Origin: Arsenophonus sp. aPb
GTDB lineage: Bacteria > Pseudomonadota > Gammaproteobacteria > Enterobacterales > Enterobacteriaceae
Assembly: GCF_029873475.1 (NCBI RefSeq)
Contig: NZ_CP123499.1
Coordinates: 1,922,001-1,986,000 of the forward strand
DNA: 64,000 nucleotides
Direction of reading: 5' to 3'
The notes under the pieces are model-generated. The model did no database searches. It was not told the DNA's origin and saw nothing but the letters and a program-made list of their open reading frames with translations. This document shows positions 19,282 to 28,610 of the stretch, in pieces; within the stretch, counting starts at the first letter, position 1, and each line of letters opens with the position of its first letter. The position numbers were made by a program, and so were the translations under genes.

Positions 19282-20271
19282 TTAATTATGGTGATATAGT
19301 GCGCGCTGCCAGTTAATTAACTGAGATGCCAATCGTAATTCCTGATTTAATCCCACCACTGACATTAATTGATAACGACAATTTCGCCATTCCGTAGCGC
19401 TTTTCAATAAGACATCAGCAGAATTGATAGCGGCCAATTTGGTAATTAATGATGGCTGATCTTGATTAACACAGTAATTACCTGCTTGCTGTTGATATTT
19501 TACTGCATCTAACAATAGACTTATCAACCAATTGATGCGTTCGACTACATCTGGCTGATCCAATTCAGGTAACCAACTGAAAAGTGTCTTAGTTGCTAAA
19601 TGTTGCATTAATGATTGGCAAAATTGCTTTCTTTTTAGCCAATTTTCTGGTTGTAACAGGGTTAAAGCAGCGAGAGGGGCAGCCGCATTGAGTTTTAGAG
19701 CCGTTTCAATATCAGCTAACGCTAACGATAACTTTTGTTTTTGTAGCCAAGAAATTGCCGTTTTACGCTCTGGCACAGAAAGGTAATAATAAAAACATCG
19801 ACTACGTAAAGTAGCTAGCAATAGTGCTGGATCGCGACACTCTAACAAAAAAAAGGTATTGTTGGTCGGCTCTTCTAAGGTTTTCAATAATGCATTGCTT
19901 GCTGCTTCGGTTAATGCTTCAATACGAGGAAACCAAATAACTTTAGCGCCACCTTGCTGTGCATGGCCAACTAAAACTTCGGTTAAATAACGAATACTTT
20001 CAATGCCTATTGTATTTTTACCCTTCTCGACGTCAATTTTATGCCAGTCTGGATGCGTCTGTGCTAACATCAGTTGACAACTATGACAACAACCACAGCT
20101 TTTCATATCCGCCGGCTGTTGGCACATTAGCCATCGGCTAATAGCATAAACGAGTGCCTCACTACCCATTCCAGCATTAGCATGTAACAGCAATGCATGA
20201 TGGCCTTGCTTCTTTTGATGGAGAGCAATTATTTGTCTATATGCATGATTTAACCATGGATACCAGTTCAT
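19282..20271 (-). CDS. holB: DNA polymerase III delta-prime subunit HolB
   Basis: Clamp-loader subunit of DNA polymerase III. The 329-residue protein is close to E. coli HolB (334 aa). It has the AAA+ core with a modified, non-ATPase P-loop (HANAGMGSEAL), a zinc module with four Cys (CGCCHSC region near residue 60), LLKTLEEPTNNTFFLLE as the conserved box, and the SRC motif (LRSRC) of clamp-loader subunits. The start is one base beyond the tmk stop, fitting translational coupling in the mltG-tmk-holB-tatD operon. Confidence 0.95.
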   Translation of the reverse strand: MNWYPWLNHAYRQIIALHQKKQGHHALLLHANAGMGSEALVYAISRWLMCQQPADMKSCGCCHSCQLMLAQTHPDWHKIDVEKGKNTIGIESIRYLTEVLVGHAQQGGAKVIWFPRIEALTEAASNALLKTLEEPTNNTFFLLECRDPALLLATLRSRCFYYYLSVPERKTAISWLQKQKLSLALADIETALKLNAAAPLAALTLLQPENWLKRKQFCQSLMQHLATKTLFSWLPELDQPDVVERINWLISLLLDAVKYQQQAGNYCVNQDQPSLITKLAAINSADVLLKSATEWRNCRYQLMSVVGLNQELRLASQLINWQRALYHHN

Positions 20272-20272
20272 T

Positions 20273-20908
20273 TTACTTGCCTTGAGCTATCAACCAATTC
20301 GATAATACATCGTGAATGGTTTTTTGCACCTCTTCTAATGATTGGTTAGCATCAATTGTGATGATTGTGTCATCTTCAGCGGCTAACTCAAGGTAGCGCT
20401 GACGAGTTCGTTTAAAAAAGTCTAATGACTCTTTTTCTATCCGATCTAGTTCACCACGATCCCGCGCTCGCTGCAAGCCTAGAGCAGGTTCTATATCAAG
20501 ATAGAGTGTGAGATCAGGTCGAAAATCATCCAGTATGGTATTACGTAATACTTTCATTAATTCGGCGCAAAGCCCACGTCCTCCACCTTGATAAGCTTGT
20601 GATGAGAGATCATGGCGATCACCAATAACCCATCTTCCCTTTGCAAGGGCGGGCTTAATAACATTTTCAATTAATTGGATACGCGCGGCATAAAGCATGA
20701 GTAGCTCGGCTTTGTCAGTTACTTTTTCCTCAGCAATACCATGCTTAATTAATTGACGCAATTTTTCTGCTAACGGCGTTCCTCCTGGCTCCCGGGTAAA
20801 ATCAATCTCAGTTATTCCTAGCTTAGCGAGTGTTTCTACCACCGTCTTTATCGCAGTAGTTTTTCCTGCGCCTTCAAGACCTTCAATAACTATATAACGA
20901 CTTTTCAT
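20273..20908 (-). CDS. tmk: Thymidylate kinase Tmk
   Basis: Phosphorylates dTMP to dTDP. The P-loop IEGLEGAGKTT, the DFTREPGGTP substrate loop and the DRHDLSSQAYQGGGRG block are all present, in the order of bacterial Tmk. Length 211 is typical. Its ATG overlaps the mltG stop by four bases (ATGA), and holB starts directly after it. Confidence 0.96.
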   Translation of the reverse strand: MKSRYIVIEGLEGAGKTTAIKTVVETLAKLGITEIDFTREPGGTPLAEKLRQLIKHGIAEEKVTDKAELLMLYAARIQLIENVIKPALAKGRWVIGDRHDLSSQAYQGGGRGLCAELMKVLRNTILDDFRPDLTLYLDIEPALGLQRARDRGELDRIEKESLDFFKRTRQRYLELAAEDDTIITIDANQSLEEVQKTIHDVLSNWLIAQGK

Positions 20909-21930
20909 TCATTTTTATCTTTTGTCTGACGATAATGTTTAACCGCTTGATTATGATCATTAATATTGGTAGTAAAAGTATGCCCACCATTACCCGTTGC
21001 AACAAAATAATAATAATTGGTTTCATCAGGATGAGCTGCTGCTTTAATTGAAGCTCTGCCGGGCATAGCTATTGGCGAAGGTGGCAAACCAACAATCAAA
21101 TATGTGTTATAAGGATTTGAATTATCTAAGTCTCTACGATAAAGCACCCCGTGGTATTTATCACCTAAACCATATATAACCGTAGGATCCGTTTGCAACC
21201 GCATTTTTTTCTTTAATCGATTAATAAAAACTGATGCTACTTTAGCTCTTTCAGTATCAATACCCGTTTCTTTTTCAATAATTGAAGCCATAATTAACAT
21301 TTCATATGGCGTTTTATACGGCAGATTAGCCGCCCTCCCTTGCCATTCATATTCAAGCGCCATTAACATTTTCTGATGTGCACGCTTTAATATATCAATA
21401 TCACTCATTTCCGCTGTGTAATAATAAGTATCTGGATAAAACCACCCTTCTAATAAATGATCAGAGGGTAACCCTAGATCCTGCGCTAATTTATTCGTAG
21501 ATCGATTGTCAATAGTCTGTTTTAAATAAGGGGCTTGCTGTAATAATTTTTTCCAGTCTTCGAAGCGAGAACCTTCAATAAATAGCAAACTAAATTGCGC
21601 CTCTTTACCAGCAGAGAATATTTCTAACATTGTCCGCAAAGACATGCCAGGATTTAATCGATATGTTCCCGCTTTAAATTGCGCTAATTGTGGCTCTAAT
21701 TTCAGTAACCATTGAAAAATATCCGCCCGATTTATGATTTTCTGTTCTGTTAACAATAATTCTAATCTTGCTCGCCCTGTACCTGTAGGTAAAGTAAAAA
21801 TAGTTGTTTCATCAATATTAATCGCTGTATCAGCGTAATTTTGTATCTGACGGTAGAATGTATAGAGAATACAGCCACTCAATATTAATAAAAAAATAAA
21901 CAACCACAACATTCGTCTTGCATACTTCAT
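20905..21930 (-). CDS. mltG: Endolytic murein transglycosylase MltG
   Basis: Inner-membrane enzyme that cuts nascent glycan strands and sets their length. A single N-terminal membrane segment (about residues 7-26, rich in Leu/Ile) is followed by a LysM-like region and the YceG catalytic domain. The catalytic Glu is in ASIIEKETGID near residue 218; RLQTDPTVIYGLG and SNPYNTY...GLPPSPIAMPG are the other hallmarks. 341 aa against 340 in E. coli. It lies between pabC and tmk as in E. coli. Confidence 0.95.
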   Translation of the reverse strand: MKYARRMLWLFIFLLILSGCILYTFYRQIQNYADTAINIDETTIFTLPTGTGRARLELLLTEQKIINRADIFQWLLKLEPQLAQFKAGTYRLNPGMSLRTMLEIFSAGKEAQFSLLFIEGSRFEDWKKLLQQAPYLKQTIDNRSTNKLAQDLGLPSDHLLEGWFYPDTYYYTAEMSDIDILKRAHQKMLMALEYEWQGRAANLPYKTPYEMLIMASIIEKETGIDTERAKVASVFINRLKKKMRLQTDPTVIYGLGDKYHGVLYRRDLDNSNPYNTYLIVGLPPSPIAMPGRASIKAAAHPDETNYYYFVATGNGGHTFTTNINDHNQAVKHYRQTKDKNE

Positions 21931-21987
21931 TTAATACTCATTTCCTAATATTACACTACAAAAATTAATCTAATATTAATCGCAAAA

Positions 21988-22824
21988 TTAATTTAACCTC
22001 AAACAATATGGCAAAAGAAAATTGAATAATTCACGAGAATAATAGTGCCATACGGGTTGTTTTGGCTGAGTTAAAATACGGTTAACCGGTAATATGGGCA
22101 TTAAAGCATTAGTAATGATTACCTCATCACTATGTGCCAATATATTAGGATAGTCGCTGATATAAAAAAGTTCATAATCAGTATCAGATAAACAAGCAAT
22201 AACCTGTTTACGCATTACACCTTCAACACCAGCGTGATCTAAATTTGGCGTATATATTTGTTTACCTTTACGCAAAAAAATATTTGCTGCACAACATCCA
22301 ATCAGTATGCCATTAGTGTCCGTCACTATAGCTTCATCAACGTTCAATAATTCAATTTGCTGTTTTATTAATATTTGCTCTAAGCGATTAAGATGTTTAA
22401 TGCCTGCCAAATAAGGATTATTATTTACTGGTATGGTACTCAATGTTAAATCAATACCCGTTTGCTGTTGATTTAGATAGATAGTTGGATAATCAGTTAA
22501 CGAAATAATGACTGTTGCTTTGTTAAAGCCCGCTATGCTATACCCTCGCCCACCTTCACCACGACTAATAATAATTTTAATAACGGCTAAATCCTTTTTA
22601 TTCAATTGCGCCATCCTGTTAATATCAGCAGCCAATTTTTGCCAATCTGGTGTAGGTAAAAGTAGTTGTTTAACTCCTTTTTGTAATCGATAAATGTGAT
22701 GCGACAATAAGGCGGGTTGATGTCCAACCACCCGGATTGTTGTAAAACAGCCATCACCAAATTGAACAGCTCTATCCTCGACAGAAATATTATTTCGCTG
22801 CTCACCATTAATCCAACATATCAT
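21988..22824 (-). CDS. pabC: Aminodeoxychorismate lyase PabC
   Basis: PLP enzyme of folate synthesis that turns 4-amino-4-deoxychorismate into 4-aminobenzoate and pyruvate. Family IV aminotransferase marks: DRAVQFGDGCFTTIR near the N-terminus, GIKHLNRLEQ carrying the PLP-binding Lys, and the late VIITNALMPILPV block. 278 residues against 269 in E. coli. A terminator separates it from fabF, so it probably has its own promoter and heads the pabC-mltG-tmk-holB-tatD set. Confidence 0.93.
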   Translation of the reverse strand: MICWINGEQRNNISVEDRAVQFGDGCFTTIRVVGHQPALLSHHIYRLQKGVKQLLLPTPDWQKLAADINRMAQLNKKDLAVIKIIISRGEGGRGYSIAGFNKATVIISLTDYPTIYLNQQQTGIDLTLSTIPVNNNPYLAGIKHLNRLEQILIKQQIELLNVDEAIVTDTNGILIGCCAANIFLRKGKQIYTPNLDHAGVEGVMRKQVIACLSDTDYELFYISDYPNILAHSDEVIITNALMPILPVNRILTQPKQPVWHYYSRELFNFLLPYCLRLN

Positions 22825-22901
22825 CGTGCTAACTTATTAACCAAACTGAATACCTACTATTTATCGCTACATTTTATGGGAAACTTACCATATACATCAA
22901 T

Positions 22902-22939
22902 AAAAAGGCCTCACCTTGACTTAGGTTGAGGCCTTTTTA
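22902..22939 (-). terminator. Rho-independent terminator after fabF
   Basis: A-run, then a long stem (AAGGCCTCAACCT on the coding strand pairing with AGGTGAGGCCTT) and a T-run. It lies 15 bases downstream of the fabF stop and upstream of pabC. A- and T-runs on both sides would let it work on either strand. Confidence 0.85.
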
Positions 22940-22953
22940 TAAGAAAATATCAA

Positions 22954-24219
22954 TTAATTGACTTTACGAAAAATAATCGAGCCATTTGTGCCGCCAAAGC
23001 CAAAAGAATTGCATAATGCATACTGCATATCTTCAACTCTGCGAGCCTCTTTGGGTACAAAATCTAGATGGCCGTTGTCTACTAGTTCAAGTAATTTACT
23101 ATCGAGATTTTCAAGGTTAATTGTTGGAGGAATAAGTTGATCTCTTAACGACAAAATCGTAAAAATAGCTTCAATTGCACCTGCTGCTCCTAATAAATGA
23201 CCGGTCATCGATTTAGTCGAACTAATCAATATTTTACTCCGTTCTGGATAAATCGATGTAACAGCACGTGCCTCAGCGATATCTCCTGCTAGTGTTGATG
23301 TACCATGAGCATTAATATAACCTACTTTTTTTGCGTCTATACCTGCATCGTTTAATGCATTTGTCATGGCCAGTGCTGCACCTTCACCATTCTCTGGTGG
23401 TGACGTCATATGATAGGCATCACTACTCATACCAAAACCAGCAAATTCAGCATAAATTTTAGCGCCTCGGGCTTTAGCATGTTCATACTCTTCCAACACC
23501 AAAATACCCGCTCCATCACCTAATACAAAACCATCTCGATCCTGATCCCAAGGGCGGCTTGCTCGCTCAGGTTCATCGTTACGTCTTGATAAGGCTTTAA
23601 GAGAGCCAAATCCAGCAATCCCTAAAGATGTGCTTGCTTTTTCTGCGCCACCTGCCAGCATAATATCAGCGTCACCATAAGCAATAATACGTGCGGCATG
23701 ACCAATATTATGTACCCCCGAAGTACAAGCGGTAGCAATAGAGATAGTGGGGCCTTTAAAACCATAAATAATACTTAAGTGTCCAGCCACCATGTTGATA
23801 ATGGTTGAGGGAACAAAAAAAGGACTTACTTTACGTGGGCCATCAGTCAGTAAATTATTACAGTTTTCCTGGATTAGGCCTAAACCGCCAATGCCAGAGC
23901 CAATTGCCGCTCCAATACGATGCGCATTTTTTTCTGTAATTTCTATACCTGCATCTTTGATAGCTTGTTTACCCGCAGCAAGCCCATATTGAATGAAAAG
24001 ATCCATCTTGCGCGCATCTTTGGCCGAAATACCATAATCGTCATGATCAAAATCTTTAACTAGACCGGCGAACTTGGTTGTATAGTTTTCAGTTATAAAA
24101 TGCTCTATAAGGCTGATACCACTCTGTCCAGCACATACAGCATTCCAAGATGATTCAACTGTGTTGCCGACAGGAGATAACATGCCGAGTCCAGTCACAA
24201 CTACTCGACGTTTAGACAC
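22954..24219 (-). CDS. fabF: 3-oxoacyl-ACP synthase II FabF
   Basis: Elongating condensing enzyme (KAS II) of fatty-acid synthesis. The active-site triad is visible: Cys in ATACTSGVHN, His in NAHGTSTLAGD and His in MTGHLLGAAG, with the C-terminal NSFGFGGTNGS. I place the start at the GTG 24217-24219 because TGGAGG stands ideally upstream and the protein then begins SKRRVVVTGLGM exactly as E. coli FabF; a longer frame to 24240 has no support. The resulting 421 aa compare with 413 in E. coli. It is the last gene of the plsX-fabHDG-acpP-fabF cluster. Confidence 0.96.
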   Translation of the reverse strand: MSKRRVVVTGLGMLSPVGNTVESSWNAVCAGQSGISLIEHFITENYTTKFAGLVKDFDHDDYGISAKDARKMDLFIQYGLAAGKQAIKDAGIEITEKNAHRIGAAIGSGIGGLGLIQENCNNLLTDGPRKVSPFFVPSTIINMVAGHLSIIYGFKGPTISIATACTSGVHNIGHAARIIAYGDADIMLAGGAEKASTSLGIAGFGSLKALSRRNDEPERASRPWDQDRDGFVLGDGAGILVLEEYEHAKARGAKIYAEFAGFGMSSDAYHMTSPPENGEGAALAMTNALNDAGIDAKKVGYINAHGTSTLAGDIAEARAVTSIYPERSKILISSTKSMTGHLLGAAGAIEAIFTILSLRDQLIPPTINLENLDSKLLELVDNGHLDFVPKEARRVEDMQYALCNSFGFGGTNGSIIFRKVN

Positions 24220-24260
24220 GTATATCCTCCAGAAAAACAAATAAGTTTTGGTGAAAATAT

Positions 24261-24280
24261 AGGCGGTCGATCGACCGCCT
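24261..24280 (-). promoter_or_regulatory. Perfect 20-bp palindrome between acpP and fabF
   Basis: Each half is AGGCGGTCGA and its complement, giving a strong GC-rich hairpin with almost no loop in an otherwise AT-rich spacer. On the coding strand it is followed by TATATTTT, a weak U-run. It may act as a partial terminator or as an RNA-stabilising end for the acpP message, which would help make acpP more abundant than fabF. Confidence 0.5.
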
Positions 24281-24320
24281 GAATATGTGCATAAAAGCTC
24301 TCTATAATTAAATTTACAGC

Positions 24321-24557
24321 TTATCCTTTATGACTATTGATATAATCAATAGCTGCTTGCACTGTCGTGATTTTTTCTGCTTCTTCATCAGGAATTTCGG
24401 TATCAAACTCTTCTTCTAATGCCATTACTAGTTCAACAGTGTCAAGAGAATCTGCACCTAAATCCTCAACGAATGAAGCATTATTTATGACTTCCTCTTG
24501 TTTAACACCTAAATGTTCAGCAATTATTTTCTTAACACGTTCTTCTATAGTACTCAT
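24321..24557 (-). CDS. acpP: Acyl carrier protein AcpP
   Basis: Carries growing acyl chains on a phosphopantetheine arm. The attachment Ser is in the invariant ADSLDTVELVMALEEEF motif (Ser near residue 37). The start is taken at ATG 24555-24557 to give MSTIEERVKKII, as in E. coli, with 78 residues; an upstream in-frame ATG adds 11 unrelated residues. AGGA lies about ten bases upstream. It sits between fabG and fabF as in E. coli. Confidence 0.97.
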   Translation of the reverse strand: MSTIEERVKKIIAEHLGVKQEEVINNASFVEDLGADSLDTVELVMALEEEFDTEIPDEEAEKITTVQAAIDYINSHKG

Positions 24558-24706
24558 ACTATTTAAATTCCTATTAAAACTCGCTTTCACGATGATTTTC
24601 GTAGTTTAGATACAGGAAAGGCACAACCCAATCCTGGCTATTCGAACCTGATTTCGCATTATTATATGCTATTTTAGCATTAATCATGCAAATGATTCAT
24701 TGGTTT

Positions 24707-25441
24707 TTAAATCATACACATGCCACCATTGACATGTAATGTTTCACCCGTGATGTAAGCCGCCTCATCAGAAGCTAAGAATGCTACAGCACTGGCAATT
24801 TCTTTTGCATCACCGAGCCGCCCCACAGGAACATTAGCTAAAATGCCTGCTTGCTGTTCATCTGTCAATGCTCGTGTCATATCCGTTTCTATAAAACCAG
24901 GAGAAACAACATTCACCGTAATACCACGGGTAGCAACTTCACGCGCTAACGATTTACTAAAAGCGATAACACCTGCTTTAGCCGCTGCATAATTTGCCTG
25001 TCCAATATTACCCACTGTACCGATCACTGAACCAACAGAGATAATGCGACCATAACGTTTTTTCATCATTGAACGCATTATAGCTTTGGATAAACTAAAG
25101 ATCGAAGTTAAGTTTGTATCAATAACGCTATTCCACTCTTCTTTTTTCATTCGCAGCAATAGATTATCACTGGTAATACCTGCATTATTGACTAAAATAT
25201 CAATTTCACCAAATTCTTCACGAATTTTAGATAGAGTAGTATCAATAGATTCAGTATCTGTCACATTCAAGACATAACCTTTACCTTTATCACTAAGATA
25301 GCTACTAATCGCCTTAGCCCCTTCTTCGCTTGTAGCGGTACCAATTACTTTTGCACCACGTTCAGCCAGCAGTTCAGCTATTGATCGCCCGATACCACGA
25401 CTCGCTCCAGTTACCAAGGCTATTTTTCCATCAAAACTCAT
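24707..25441 (-). CDS. fabG: 3-oxoacyl-ACP reductase FabG
   Basis: NADPH-dependent short-chain dehydrogenase of fatty-acid synthesis. It shows the nucleotide loop TGASRGIG, NNAG, the catalytic Ser-Tyr-Lys (ISVGSVIG, then YAAAKAG), and SPGFIETDM. The 244-residue length equals E. coli FabG. GAGGA stands just before the ATG. It follows fabD with a seven-base gap. Confidence 0.97.
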   Translation of the reverse strand: MSFDGKIALVTGASRGIGRSIAELLAERGAKVIGTATSEEGAKAISSYLSDKGKGYVLNVTDTESIDTTLSKIREEFGEIDILVNNAGITSDNLLLRMKKEEWNSVIDTNLTSIFSLSKAIMRSMMKKRYGRIISVGSVIGTVGNIGQANYAAAKAGVIAFSKSLAREVATRGITVNVVSPGFIETDMTRALTDEQQAGILANVPVGRLGDAKEIASAVAFLASDEAAYITGETLHVNGGMCMI

Positions 25442-25448
25442 GTTTTCC

Positions 25449-26381
25449 TCAATTATTTATCAACGCAGCGTTTAATGATGCCGTATCATTAATTGCTGCT
25501 GAATTAATCGTACTCACAATGCGCTTAGTTAAACCAGTCAATACTTTACCTGGCCCTATTTCTAATAGTTGCACGATCCCTTGCTCCGCCATGAATTCGA
25601 TGGTTTCAACCCAGCGTACAGGATTATACAACTGTCTGACTAAAGCATGCCGAATGCCCTCTACCGAATTTTCGATTTTAACATCGACATTATTTACAAC
25701 AGCGATGTTAGGTTTAGTAAACACAACTGCTTCTAATGCTTGTGCTAATTTCTTTGCTGCAGGCTGCATCAATGCACAATGTGAAGGTACACTGACAGCC
25801 AATGGTAAAGTACGTTTCGCCCCAGCAGCTTTACATAAGATTGCCGCTCTCTCAACAGCACTCTTTTCACCTGCAATAACAACCTGGCCAGGTGAATTAA
25901 AATTAACAGCCGAAACGACTTGACCTTCTGCAGCTTGCTGGCACGATGCTAATACCGATTCATTATCTAAACCAATAATTGCATACATAGCACCCATCCC
26001 TGCTGGCACAGACTCTTGCATCAATTGCCCGCGTAGTTCTACTAATTTGACAGCGGACTTAAAATCGATGACATCGGCACAAACTAATGCAGAATATTCA
26101 CCTAAACTATGGCCTGCCATAAGTTTAGGCATTTTGCCTTTTTTTTCCTGCCATACTCGAAAAATTGCCACAGATGCGGATAAAAGTGCTGGCTGCGTTT
26201 TCCAAGTTTTATTTAACTCCTCTTGCGAGCCATTCTGAACCAAATCCCACAAATCATATCCCAAGACATTAGAAGACTCAGCAAACGTTTCCTCTACTAC
26301 AGCAAACTCTTTCGCTAAATCAGCTAACATGCCTAGAGATTGAGAACCTTGGCCAGGAAAGATCATTGCAAAATTAGACAT
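25449..26381 (-). CDS. fabD: Malonyl-CoA:ACP transacylase FabD
   Basis: Loads malonyl onto ACP. The active-site Ser is in AGHSLGEYSAL, the first oxyanion motif is FPGQGSQ at the N-terminus, the catalytic His is in VPSHCALM, and EIGPGKVLTGL lies near the C-terminus. 310 aa against 309 in E. coli, start preceded by AGGA. Confidence 0.97.
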   Translation of the reverse strand: MSNFAMIFPGQGSQSLGMLADLAKEFAVVEETFAESSNVLGYDLWDLVQNGSQEELNKTWKTQPALLSASVAIFRVWQEKKGKMPKLMAGHSLGEYSALVCADVIDFKSAVKLVELRGQLMQESVPAGMGAMYAIIGLDNESVLASCQQAAEGQVVSAVNFNSPGQVVIAGEKSAVERAAILCKAAGAKRTLPLAVSVPSHCALMQPAAKKLAQALEAVVFTKPNIAVVNNVDVKIENSVEGIRHALVRQLYNPVRWVETIEFMAEQGIVQLLEIGPGKVLTGLTKRIVSTINSAAINDTASLNAALINN

Positions 26382-26400
26382 TTTTATTTTCCTGTATAAC

Positions 26401-27354
26401 TTAAAAACGGATCAGCGCTGAACCCCAAGTAAAACCGCCACCAAATGCTTCAAGCAATACCATTTGCCCTCGCTGAATACGGCCATCTCTGACAGCTTCA
26501 TCAAATGCTGTCGGTACTGAAGCCGCTGAAGTATTACCATGTCTATCCAAAGTAATAACCACTTTATCAATTGGCATAGCCAATTTTTTTGCTGTTGCTT
26601 GAATTATCCGTAAATTAGCTTGATGAGGGACTAACCAATCTAATTTTGATTTATCTAGCGCATTTTTTTCTAATGTTTCATCCACAATATTAGCTAATTC
26701 ATTCACCGCTACTTTAAAAACCTCATTACCCGCCATTGTCACATAAGTTGGTTCTGAGTGTTCACTATGCTCTTGATGACGTAAAGTTAGCAAATCACCA
26801 TAATTACCATTGGCATGTAAATGTGTTGACAAAATCCCTGGCTCTTGTGAACAGCCGACAACGATTGCACCCGCGGCATCACCAAATAAAATGAGTGTAC
26901 TACGATCATTCGGATCTAATACTCTAGATAATACATCAGAACCGATAACTAATGCCTTCTTTGCCATTCCAGTTCTAATAAACTGATCACTAATACTTAA
27001 TGCATAAGTGAAGCCAGCACATGCCGCAGCAACATCAAATGCGGCACAATTTTGAATACCTAATATTTGCTGAATTTGGCACGCTGCACTGGGAAAAGCA
27101 TGAGTCGAAGAAGTCGTTGCGACAATGATTAAATCAATTTCATTAGCTGCGATGCCGGCCATTACCAACGCTTTTTGCGCAGCTTTAGCCCCCATTGTAG
27201 ATACGTTATCTTCTTCTGTTGCAATGCGGCGTTCTTTAATACCTGTACGGGTAGTTATCCATTCGTCAGAGGTATCTACCATTTTTTCTAAATCAGCATT
27301 CGTACGAATCTGTACAGGCAAATAACTGCCAGTACCTAAGATTTTTGTATACAT
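26401..27354 (-). CDS. fabH: 3-oxoacyl-ACP synthase III FabH
   Basis: Starts fatty-acid synthesis by condensing acetyl-CoA with malonyl-ACP. The Cys-His-Asn triad is visible: Cys in AACAGFTYAL, His in VPHQANLRI and Asn in GNTSAAS. 317 residues, the same as E. coli FabH. It begins a few bases after the plsX stop with a weak ribosome site, suggesting coupled translation. Confidence 0.97.
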   Translation of the reverse strand: MYTKILGTGSYLPVQIRTNADLEKMVDTSDEWITTRTGIKERRIATEEDNVSTMGAKAAQKALVMAGIAANEIDLIIVATTSSTHAFPSAACQIQQILGIQNCAAFDVAAACAGFTYALSISDQFIRTGMAKKALVIGSDVLSRVLDPNDRSTLILFGDAAGAIVVGCSQEPGILSTHLHANGNYGDLLTLRHQEHSEHSEPTYVTMAGNEVFKVAVNELANIVDETLEKNALDKSKLDWLVPHQANLRIIQATAKKLAMPIDKVVITLDRHGNTSAASVPTAFDEAVRDGRIQRGQMVLLEAFGGGFTWGSALIRF

Positions 27355-27360
27355 TTTGCT

Positions 27361-28398
27361 TTAATCACTCTTGGGTAGTAAGGTATTCAAGCGAGTCGCA
27401 ATTCTATTAGGAATTTGCTTTTCTACCGCCTGAATCGCCTGTTCAATTGCAGCCTTAAATGCTTTTTGGTTTGCCGCTCCATGACTTTTAATTACAATAC
27501 CCTGTAATCCTAAAAGTGAAGCACCATTATATTGATCAGGATCCAGGTGCCCAAAACGTTTTGTGATACGTTTTTGTAACCAAGGTTTAATCAACTTCAT
27601 CAGCCACGATGAGATCTTATTTTCTGTAGTTGAAGACTTTACTAAAGATAAAATAACGCGTATTACACCTTCCATTGTTTTCAACGTCACATTACCTGCG
27701 AAGCCGTCACAAACGAATACATCAGCTTTACCCGTCAATAACTCATTACCTTCTACATAACCAATATAATTTATAGAAGGTGTTGCTTTTAATACTGAGG
27801 CGGCTTCGCGGATATTATCTAAGCCCTTACTTTCCTCTTCACCGATATTTAATAACGCTACGCGTGGATTGCTTATATGTGCAATCTCTTCAGCCATTAC
27901 TGATCCCATCACGGCAAATTGTACTAGCATTTGACTATTGCAGTTAACATTAGCGCCTAAATCAAGTACAACAGTTTTACCTTGTTTTTGATTTGGTAAA
28001 ATCGTTGTTAGCGCCGGCCTTTCAATACCATTTATTGTTTTCAATAGGAGTTTTGCTAACCCCATAAGCACACCAGTATTTCCAGCACTAATACATGCTT
28101 GAGCCTGACCCGACTTCACTAATTCTAACGCAATGCGCATTGATGAGCCTTTACTTTGTCTAATTGCTTGTAAGGGCTTGATATCATTAGCAATAGCATA
28201 TTCTGCAGGTATAATTTGCAAACGATCACGCAGCTCAGCACGCTGATCTGCAAGCAGTGGGTTTAAAATTTCGGGAATACCGACCAGTAATAATCTTAAC
28301 TGAGGGTTAGATGCAAGTGCCTGCAATGCAGCAGGCACAATGATATGAGGACCTTTGTCCCCACACATCGCATCTAATGCTAGGATTAAATTAGCCAA
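27361..28398 (-). CDS. plsX: Phosphate acyltransferase PlsX
   Basis: Makes acyl-phosphate from acyl-ACP for phospholipid synthesis. Conserved blocks: SAGNTGVLMGLAKLLL, LDLGANVNC, LLNIGEEESKG, VCDGFAGNVTLKTMEG and GLQGIVIKSHGAAN. The start codon is TTG (28396-28398), giving MANLILALDAM. The N-terminal motif, normally D-x-M-G-G-D, reads DAMCGD here, an unusual Gly-to-Cys change at a near-invariant site. 345 aa, close to the E. coli protein (about 356). Confidence 0.94.
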   Translation of the reverse strand: MANLILALDAMCGDKGPHIIVPAALQALASNPQLRLLLVGIPEILNPLLADQRAELRDRLQIIPAEYAIANDIKPLQAIRQSKGSSMRIALELVKSGQAQACISAGNTGVLMGLAKLLLKTINGIERPALTTILPNQKQGKTVVLDLGANVNCNSQMLVQFAVMGSVMAEEIAHISNPRVALLNIGEEESKGLDNIREAASVLKATPSINYIGYVEGNELLTGKADVFVCDGFAGNVTLKTMEGVIRVILSLVKSSTTENKISSWLMKLIKPWLQKRITKRFGHLDPDQYNGASLLGLQGIVIKSHGAANQKAFKAAIEQAIQAVEKQIPNRIATRLNTLLPKSD

Positions 28399-28427
28399 GG
28401 CATTAATCGTTTAATAATCAACAACAA

Positions 28428-28598
28428 TTATTTATTAATAACCTTGCGACCACGGTAATAGCCATCAGCAGTCACATGATGACGCAAATGGGTTTCACCA
28501 GAAGTTTTATCTACTGACACTTCAGCAGTTGTCAATGCATCATGTGAGCGACGCATACCACGTTTAGAACGAGTGGGTTTATTTTGTTGTACGGCCAT
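28428..28598 (-). CDS. rpmF: 50S ribosomal protein L32
   Basis: A 56-residue protein found by reading the gap between plsX and yceD on the minus strand: it starts MAVQQNKPTRSKRGMRRSHD, continues with TSGETHLRHHVT and ends RGRKVINK, the L32 sequence of enterobacteria. Gly-rich spacing and basic content are typical. GGAGTAAGG lies just upstream of the ATG. The order yceD-rpmF-plsX is conserved in E. coli. Confidence 0.96.
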   Translation of the reverse strand: MAVQQNKPTRSKRGMRRSHDALTTAEVSVDKTSGETHLRHHVTADGYYRGRKVINK

Positions 28599-28610
28599 TG
28601 ACCTTACTCC

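Noticed and set aside
25351..25923. 190-codon plus-strand frame
   Set aside because: It lies wholly antisense to the fabG start and fabD, has no known family likeness and no ribosome site; it is a shadow of fabD.
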